In this document: positions 57,336-64,000 of the stretch, piece after piece | Layout: each line of letters begins with the position of its first letter | How positions within the stretch are numbered: position 1 is the stretch's first letter | Assembly: GCA_936440205.1 (NCBI GenBank) | Contig: OW387135.1 | Coordinates: forward strand, 27,010,792-27,074,791 | Direction: 5' to 3' | Source: Lepidonotus clava | Taxonomy: Eukaryota; Annelida; Polychaeta; Phyllodocida; Polynoidae | Length of the DNA stretch: 64,000 nucleotides | Made by a program: the position numbers and the translations under genes | Notes under the pieces: generated by a model | Seen by the model: only the letters and a program-made list of their open reading frames with translations | The model's database searches: none | What the model was told of the DNA's origin: nothing

Positions 57336-57413
57336 GCTGCCTCAGTAGGGTAGTGGTCAAGACGCTTGACTCATGCATGAAAGGTTGTGGGTTCAATCCT
57401 ACTCAGGGTAACA
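57336..57413 (+). mobile_element. tRNA-derived SINE head, copy 1
   Basis: TAGTGGTCAAGACGC resembles a pol III A box and GTGGGTTCAATCCT a B box, about 40 bases apart, after GAGCTGCCTCAGTAGGG. The acceptor arms do not pair, so it is not a functional tRNA gene. Copy 2 lies 270 bp on. Confidence 0.5.
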
Positions 57414-57602
57414 CCTGCATATGTTTTTTTAACCAATCTTTTGTTTTAAAAAAGTCCTGAGGATATAATATATTTATTTATAATTTGTATGTTTCTTTTA
57501 TTCAATTCTTTAAAGTTTAGGCTTTTCTATATTTGATGTGGAAAAAACAGACTTTCTGACAATTCTTATTAATTCAATATATAGAGATAGGCTCCACTTA
57601 GC

Positions 57603-57672
57603 AGCTGCCTCAGTAGAGTAGTAGCTATGCTCTAGTACTATAAATCCAAAGGTCCTCAGTTCGAAACAGCCT
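57603..57672 (+). mobile_element. tRNA-derived SINE head, copy 2
   Basis: AGCTGCCTCAGTAGAGTAGT matches copy 1 at its start and TCAGTTCGAAACAGC gives a B-box-like end; the middle has diverged. Confidence 0.45.
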
Positions 57673-57740
57673 GATGAACGTAGCACCAAAACTTTTCATA
57701 AATTCGAAATTGACTGGTCATGCCTGAAACAATGTCCTCC

Positions 57741-57865
57741 ACATAACCTCCGGAGGTTTATCACATAACCTCCGGAGGTTTATCACATAACCTCCGCAGG
57801 TTTAGCACATAACCTCCGCAGGTTTAGCACATAACCTCCGCAGGTTTAGCACATAACCTCCGCTG
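57741..57865. repeat. 22 bp tandem array ACATAACCTCCGGAGGTTTATC
   Basis: About six units. The first two carry the palindrome CCTCCGGAGG and the later three CCTCCGCAGG followed by TTTAGC. Each unit can form a small hairpin. Confidence 0.85.
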
Positions 57866-59352
57866 GAGGTCTCATGACGGGGAAGCAGGAGATTACGCTG
57901 AGAAACCTACTACAAGAACAATAGAAACATGGGCCGGGAGGAGTATAAATCCCCCAAACCTCCCATTTAAAGCTCGTTTCCCGACCTAGGTATACCCCAC
58001 AAACAGCCAGTCCGGTAAACGGAACACTGCTATTTACCAGTTTACCATGCGTTCAATTGGTATAATACTGGTGTTGTAAGAACATTTGGGTAATGTCAGC
58101 ATTTTGAATTGGTTATATTATGAGTTTTCAGATAGTTATATACTTATGTCAATGTCATATATATAAGACATTGGTTATGCTGATGACATGATAATATTCA
58201 TTATAACAAGTTGAACTTTACATTTACACGAGAATACTCTGACATGAAAACTGGAAACACCAGAAATTATGTCCATAAAATCCTGTGTATGACTTGAGTC
58301 TAAAACACGTGTAGATCTAAGGCTTCCTGGATCCTGAAGTACCAACGCGGACAACACGTGTCCTTGTTACTTGGGAACACTCAAACAACAAGCAAAGAGA
58401 TTGCCTATGCTATAATGTAGAACGCCTATAAAAAAAATCCTTAACACAATTGAAATACCCAATTAAACCATGGAAGCTGAAGGAGTGTATGGTCCTGTGC
58501 CTATAAACACTGGCACCCAAACGGAATTCTTAATAAGAATATCCAGGTGTGTATAGGGAATGAATGGTAATAAAGAGCGTATCGGTCCGAAAACCCTGTG
58601 CAATTTCTTAAGACAACCAACAAGACTATTATTTGTTTGAATTTTACCATTGAGTGATATTTCAAAACTGATGAATGACTTACACAATGATTTGAAATAC
58701 TGCTAAAATGATTTGGAAAAGAAAAAACGTGTCTCTAACAGACTAATTCCCTTGTAAATTGTGTTAACCCCAGAGGAACTCTAAGTAATTGGGATTGTTT
58801 GCTAAAGCTTATCATGAAACATCTTAACTTTTGCAGTTACATTTGTGGCCCTCGTGTGGCAAACATACTCGGAAAATACTAGGAAGTGGGATCATAGTAT
58901 ACTGAGTTGTGTCCTAGAAGTCCATGTACACAGTCGGCTAGTACAATGGGTTATGCCATAAGTGTGTTAATGGACTCGCCCATAAAATAGGGCTTCATTT
59001 TAACATTAAAAATGGAGGTCATCTTTTGAATGCTGAAAATCTCCCAAACAGAGGTGACAGTTGGTAGTTGGATAACAGGAGCCTTTGTGTAAACACCTAC
59101 ATTAAATAGCACCACCTGGAGTAGTAAGGTACAGGGACTAAGGTCCCCCTAACTCTGTATACCAAAATAACACCACAGTGAAATCGTACCATTATGATTA
59201 TCTGAAACATATATAGTGCATCCGAAACAGTGTGATCATACAATAAGGAAGACCAATCTATAACTATAAGAAATTGGCATTCCTGTCTTTGGAAATTAAA
59301 TGAACAAGGCTTTTGGTAGGACCACTTCAGTTAAAGAGCAATCAATAACCGC
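57866..59352. other. Intergenic, nothing recognised
   Basis: No ORF with family features, no repeat ends or exon borders I trust. Confidence 0.45.
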
Positions 59353-59510
59353 ATGGGGCGGATCCAGGAATTCAAGAAAGGGGGGACGCCTATAATATTA
59401 TTAAAAAAGTCCCGGCGCCCCCTCTTGGGCTAATAGTTTTACATTAAAAAAATCAAAATTTGGCACAAAAAAAGGGGCGTGCCCCTTGCGCCCCCCCCCC
59501 CCCCCAATAA
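59353..59510. repeat. GGGGCGGATCCAGGAATTC repeat, copy 1
   Basis: Starts GGGGCGGATCCAGGAATTC, then a GGGGG run, CCCGGCGCCCCC, TTTTACATTAAAAAAA and a long C run. Same order as 59757-59925. Confidence 0.6.
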
Positions 59511-59756
59511 AAAAAAACAATATGATTGATATTTGAAAATTACTATGTATTATCAATGTAATTCGACGTGATGAGTCTGTGACGTGGTGAACATTATTTA
59601 TTTCCACAATATTATTCCTTTCTGGTTTTCTTTGCGCCTAGCTTGCCGTAAGCGACTCTCTGTAGATTTCAATTAGGAAGAAAAATGTTGAAGGCCGGGA
59701 TTTCAAATAGATATGTTATTATGTAACAAGGGAAATATAATACCTATATACATACC

Positions 59757-59925
59757 AGGGGCGGATCCAAGAATTCTTTAAAGGGGGGGGGGGGGGCACC
59801 TATATCCCCCCCCCCCCCCCCCCAAAAAAAAAAAAAAAAAGTTCCTGGATCACAAGTGTTACATAAAAAAAAGTAATATTTGGGACACACAAGGACGCCC
59901 CTCTCTAAATCCGTCCCTGTATACA
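59757..59925. repeat. GGGGCGGATCCAAGAATTC repeat, copy 2
   Basis: Begins GGGGCGGATCC and ends AAATCCGTCCCTG, so the tips are weakly inverted. Very long G, C and A runs in the middle are probable assembly weak points. Confidence 0.6.
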
Positions 59926-61102
59926 TTTTTTTTTTCGAGAAATGCTTCCTTGAATACCCATGGCAAACATATTATTATATATTTAGATAAATATTTTGCC
60001 CCGAGCAAAGATAAATACAGAACTTATCAACAAGTGCAAATCATTGTGAATATTGTCGACCACTTCTGCGCTACCTGGTATAACTTCAGTCATTTGTGTT
60101 GTCTACTGACTTCAGAACTTAAGCCATGTTTCAACGAGGTGACAAATTCCCCACAGTGATAAACCTTTATCAATAGGCGTCGAAAAACTCTTGATAAGCT
60201 TGGTGACAAAAGGGGTGGCTTTCAAGAAGCAAAATAAAAAACGTGTTTTTTAACGAGGACTGGTACCATTATCTCTGGTGACGAAATTAATGCTTTTTGT
60301 TGCTGGGGACCTGCTGCTTATAATCAATCAAGTTTGATAAGGTTGATAGCCAATATTGCTGAATATATGTTCAATTTCAAACATCCTATTTGACAACGAA
60401 TAATGAGGGAAAAGTAGGTCTTGTTAGGTTAGTTTGGTTAATTCCAGTATTATTTTTAAGAATGAATGTAATTTGTCATGGTGACCCAAATAAATTGTAT
60501 TTCTTTCACTTAGATACATTCATTGTGATCTGTTAATACAATTTGATCAGCTGAAAAATTCTATGGGATTTATTTCTAGATGTTGAAAAATATGCTTGGT
60601 CCCATAGTCAACAGTTACTTTTTCAAACTCTAGTAGATCTCATATTGAAATTTGATATGGTGACACATGATTTTCATAATTCATAACAGTCTTCATGTTC
60701 CCCTGTAACCACTAAGTGGGTTTGGATAGCCATGTTTCGTTAGGAGTAGATACCCATATCTAGAGCTCTACCTCTAATGAGTATTCCTATTCGTTTCGTA
60801 ATAATATTCATAAGTCCTAATCAACCATAATTATTAACTACCTCAGTTTCCAATTGCGATATAGTATCTCCAAGCTGATTGACATTGGTCTATCTGTATC
60901 AGTAAAGATATTGTGATTCTCATATTTGCAATTATGTACGAACAGACATACAATTTTTCTTATTATTCCTAAAAGAATTAAATTGTAGTTCATCATTGCG
61001 GAGGAATGTCCTACCGATTGTGTCTCGAGCGCACACAACATCAAGCTTGCATGGTTATACTTTGAAACCATGAATGATAAAATGTCAATGATGAACGTAC
61101 CG

Positions 61103-61160
<58 letters not shown>

Positions 61161-61559
61161 AATGACATTATTTGGGTAACGTACATAACTAAAGTCGGCA
61201 TGCATCATATAGCACTTCATATAGAATATAGCATTTGTTTTCACTAACGTTTACAGGTAAAAGGTACATTATTTTCATAGAAGAAATATTTATTTTTCAA
61301 TATTAAATTTGTATTGCAATCTGGGCTATAGCATTGGTATGAAAATAATAAAGAAAATTTACTGGGCTATAGCATTGGTATGAAAATAATGAAGAAAATT
61401 TACTACGTTAAGACAGTACAATTAACTCGTTCTGCAAAGACATTTTAGAAATTCACAGTTTAAATATGGCCGTAGATAATAAATATGTAGGTCTCTTAGA
61501 AATGTGAAAGTGGATAAGCTGTTTTTAATCAAATTTCATCCTGATTCTCGTGTGAATCG
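59926..61559. other. Intergenic with simple repeats
   Basis: A TA dinucleotide run at 61106-61156 and a 41 bp unit (CTGGGCTATAGCATTGG..) repeated twice at 61321-61402. No gene recognised. Confidence 0.5.
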
Positions 61560-62292
61560 TCAGATGGCAGGTCGGCCTCCAGAAGTGCGCTGCTGAGGCC
61601 TTTGTCGGCTTTGTGGGCGCCTCCTCCCATTGGCCAGGCGTCAGGCCAACGGACCAATGAAGTGGTTGCCTAAAGCGGTCAGGTTAAAGGGTGGGGGTCG
61701 GCCGGTGCGGCCACTTTTAAAAGTAAAAGGTGGTGATCGTGACGCCTCCAGGCATCGGATTTGAGTATTTCCAGTGAGTAAGCGGCATTCGAATTGCCAC
61801 CAAAGGCAGGGATAGGAGATACAGGGACCTGATTGGATCGATTGGCTGTTATGTTCTCCAACTAAGGAGGGTCAGATTGAGAAGGCAACGCAAAGCATTC
61901 GGCGGAGTACAACAAGCTTACTGCTGGCTGGCGACACAACAGCCACCACCGCCACTGCCGCTACTGCTGCCTGGCCTCTACTGCCTGCTGCTGCCTCTGT
62001 CATCGCCTGCACGCCAGGCCTTTTGTCATTGTTTGTTGACATGGCTCGCGGGCAAGCGGCCGGCTTCTAGTCGTTTGTGAATTACCACTCCACCATGGAT
62101 CTAATCCCCTTATTCCCGGCCAAGTTCTCCTCATTGTTAACAGGATTATACTTATTGATGGCATTGCAGCGTCCCACCGTGGATTACTCTTTGAGGACGT
62201 TGTGAGTTGGCCATCAGCGGTGTGCTGGTTGAGGCTGAGGTGTAGCCTCCATCCCACCTGCCGTATTGCACGCAGGAGGAGGCGTTGTGGCC
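61560..62292 (+). promoter_or_regulatory. GC-rich promoter and leader of the MS4A-like gene
   Basis: A sharp rise in GC content and CpG begins here. An inverted pair of CCAAT boxes, ATTGG (61629-61633) and CCAAT (61654-61658), lies about 650 bases before the ATG. No TATA box seen. A CAG-rich segment follows near 61900-62000. Probable CpG-rich promoter with 5' untranslated exon. Confidence 0.5.
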
Positions 62293-64000
62293 ATGGCGGC
62301 CGCGCGGCAGAGAGGGGAGGATCGCGGCGGTCGGGGCGCGGGCCGCTCCTCCAGGCGCCGGCCCACCGACGCCCGCCGGTCGGTGCGGCCGGGCTTCTCC
62401 CACGAGAAGGCGCTCATCTTCGGGGTCATCCAGGTGCTGGCCGGCATCGCGGCGCTCATCCTGGGCGTGGTGTCCATCTCGACGCAGGCCTGGGGCTACT
62501 ACTACGCCGCCGGCTTCTGGAGCGGCACCCTCTTCTTCGTGTCGGGCGTCTTCGGCCTCACCTCCGCCCGGCGGAAGTCCAACTGCACCATCGTCGCCTT
62601 CATGGTCTTCTCGGCCATGTCGGCCATCTTGGCCCTGGTGACTCTGACCCTGTCGGCCATCGGGGTGGCCACGGAGAACGTGCTGTTTCAGCAGAAACAG
62701 CAGGCTGGCCAGCAGAGTAATGCCCTAGCCGTACACAGCCTCATCATCGTCGTGTCGACGATCGCCGCCGTCTGCGGTACGGCGGCGTCCATCGTCGGTT
62801 GTCGCGCCGTCTGCGGCGTCTGGTACCTGCCCGACAACCCCTACCACAGCGCCGACCTGCAGACGCCCACTTCCGCCGCCGAGTTCACCGGCTTCCGCCA
62901 GAACTCCAACCTCCAGTACCTGATCGACCCCGACCTGCGCAGCCAGGCACAGCACCTGTTTGCTGGTCCAGGGGGCGGCGACGGGGTCGGGGAGGCCCGC
63001 GGACTGGGCACGTCGTCCATCTGCCCGCCCGCGTCCTACGAGTACCCGACGCCGGTCGTCGCCCCGCCGCCGCCGCCCGTACTTCCGCCGCCGTCGGGCC
63101 CGCAGCAGATCGCCATCTTGGCGCCGGCGGCCGACGGCAGCGTGTACGGGATGGTGCAGGCGTCGTCGGACCAGGCGGGGGGCATCAGTCAAGTCATGTA
63201 CATCATGCCCAACACAGGGCCCTGCCCCCAGCCCGGAGTGGTCGGGGAGGGCATCCCCGAACCCCCGGGCACCCCGCCCCCCTCCTACAGCCAGATCAAC
63301 CTGACCGAAGTGGGGCTCGACGACTCGACCGACTCGCGGCCCTCCGGTAACGGCTCCAACCAGGACCTGTCGGCCCACAACACGTCGGGACCTGCCGACT
63401 GCTCCATGCCCCCACAGGCCTACACCACTGGTAGGGATTATCCTGGGGAGGTGCCCTTCCCGACCCAGCTGCCGCCCCTGGACCGCCTCCTCCCCCTGAG
63501 CCTGGCGCGTTCGTCGGGCCCTGTCCGCACCCACCGGAGCACGACGTCGTCGGGGGGCCAGCACCGCCCCACCTCCCTCACGTCGTCACGGACCAGCGGC
63601 ACACAAACCTGCCTCAACATGGCGCCATCGTCGTCAGCGTCTTCCGCCTCCACTGCCACCCCTACCCCCGCCACTTCCCACCCTCAGAGCGGCCGGTCGT
63701 CGCACCGACCCCCCTCCCAACGACACTCCACGGTGGTGGACGCCCACCACAGAGACGTTTGTCATCGTCGACCCACTTCCGGCGAATGTCGCGGCAGCGG
63801 CTGTGGCGCGGAGGGCGGTGCAATGGTGGTCACGTGTCACCGACATTCACAATCAGTAGGGACGCAGGTCGGACCTCAGAGCCGCTCCAGCGGCGCCACC
63901 GGAAGTACTAGTAACACCCGTGGCGCCCCCTCGCGGCACCACTCCTCCAGGGCGGCCTCCAGCAGTAACAGTGGTAACGGCCGGTCGTCCCGTCCCACAC
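62293..64000 (+). CDS. MS4A/CD20-like four-span membrane protein (3' end beyond window)
   Basis: From ATG 62293 the frame stays open to the window edge (569 codons). The N-terminus is basic and Arg-rich (1-36). Four hydrophobic spans follow: about 40-63 (ALIFGVIQVLAGIAALILGV), 71-91, 98-125 and 145-170. GVIQVLAG, GFWSGTLFFVSG and the C-x-IVAFMVFSAMSAILA pattern are those of the CD20/MS4A domain. The very long C-terminal tail, about 400 residues so far, is rich in Pro and then Ser/Thr/His. It includes GTPPPSYSQI, a PPxY-like motif used by WW-domain partners. MS4A proteins are plasma-membrane or endosomal tetraspans linked to receptor signalling; the usual tail is much shorter. Codon use is extremely GC-rich, unlike the other host genes here. 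I call one exon, because no border is needed to keep the frame. Confidence 0.8.
   Translation, partial: MAAARQRGEDRGGRGAGRSSRRRPTDARRSVRPGFSHEKALIFGVIQVLAGIAALILGVVSISTQAWGYYYAAGFWSGTLFFVSGVFGLTSARRKSNCTIVAFMVFSAMSAILALVTLTLSAIGVATENVLFQQKQQAGQQSNALAVHSLIIVVSTIAAVCGTAASIVGCRAVCGVWYLPDNPYHSADLQTPTSAAEFTGFRQNSNLQYLIDPDLRSQAQHLFAGPGGGDGVGEARGLGTSSICPPASYEYPTPVVAPPPPPVLPPPSGPQQIAILAPAADGSVYGMVQASSDQAGGISQVMYIMPNTGPCPQPGVVGEGIPEPPGTPPPSYSQINLTEVGLDDSTDSRPSGNGSNQDLSAHNTSGPADCSMPPQAYTTGRDYPGEVPFPTQLPPLDRLLPLSLARSSGPVRTHRSTTSSGGQHRPTSLTSSRTSGTQTCLNMAPSSSASSASTATPTPATSHPQSGRSSHRPPSQRHSTVVDAHHRDVCHRRPTSGECRGSGCGAEGGAMVVTCHRHSQSVGTQVGPQSRSSGATGSTSNTRGAPSRHHSSRAASSSNSGNGRSSRPT

Noticed and set aside
57336-57413. 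Functional tRNA gene
   Set aside because: A- and B-box-like words exist, but acceptor and anticodon stems do not pair; better read as a SINE head.
57741-57865. CRISPR array
   Set aside because: The 22 bp units are directly abutting with no unique spacers, in an animal genome; it is a tandem repeat.
62202-63564. Other long ORFs on both strands around the MS4A-like gene
   Set aside because: GC-rich shadows of the frame starting at 62293, which alone gives membrane spans.

Overview
The window is animal nuclear DNA. Its genes have introns with GT..AG borders, vertebrate-style histone stem-loops, IRS-type PTB and death domains, and the ground between them is packed with short inverted-repeat transposons. 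The repeat mix suggests a marine invertebrate (lower deuterostome or lophotrochozoan); I cannot name the species. No sequence search was possible, so family calls rest on motifs I could read.

Host genes, left to right. (1) A plus-strand docking-protein gene, 4059-31078, seven exons visible and open at its 5' end: PH-like domain, IRS/DOK-type PTB domain, a long proline-rich tail with three YxxM motifs, then a C-terminal death domain. (2) A complete minus-strand CENP-X/MHF2 gene, 35624-39662, in six tiny exons encoding 80 residues, with an E2F-like site upstream. (3) An intronless minus-strand alpha-1,3-fucosyltransferase, 46826-47998. (4) A plus-strand MS4A/CD20-like four-membrane-span gene starting at 62293 in a GC-rich promoter and open through the right edge.

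The most unusual object is a 10.1 kb Mutator-like DNA transposon (MULE), 6842-16943, in the first visible intron of gene 1. It carries four genes: A (7451-7918, minus, intronless, unknown), B (8533-10757, plus, two exons, FLYWCH plus MULE transposase, apparently intact), C (11793-12260, plus, intronless, unknown) and D (13276-15842, minus, five exons, acidic low-complexity protein). The two intronless cargo genes each end, 27-28 nt after the stop codon, in a perfect replication-dependent histone mRNA stem-loop (GGCCCTTTTCAGGGCC), followed by a purine-rich element resembling the U7 snRNA target. The transposase gene has a decayed version at the same distance. The element also holds 14 exact copies of the 9-mer GTAAAATGA, four in each subterminal region, all pointing inward. 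This looks like a transposon that has adopted S-phase, poly(A)-independent mRNA 3' ends for part of its gene set.

The remaining sequence is introns and intergenic DNA filled with MITEs, foldback elements, a SINE with perfect 15 bp target duplications, a 5'-truncated LINE, one possible solo LTR and several tandem arrays. Some are nested or joined back to back.
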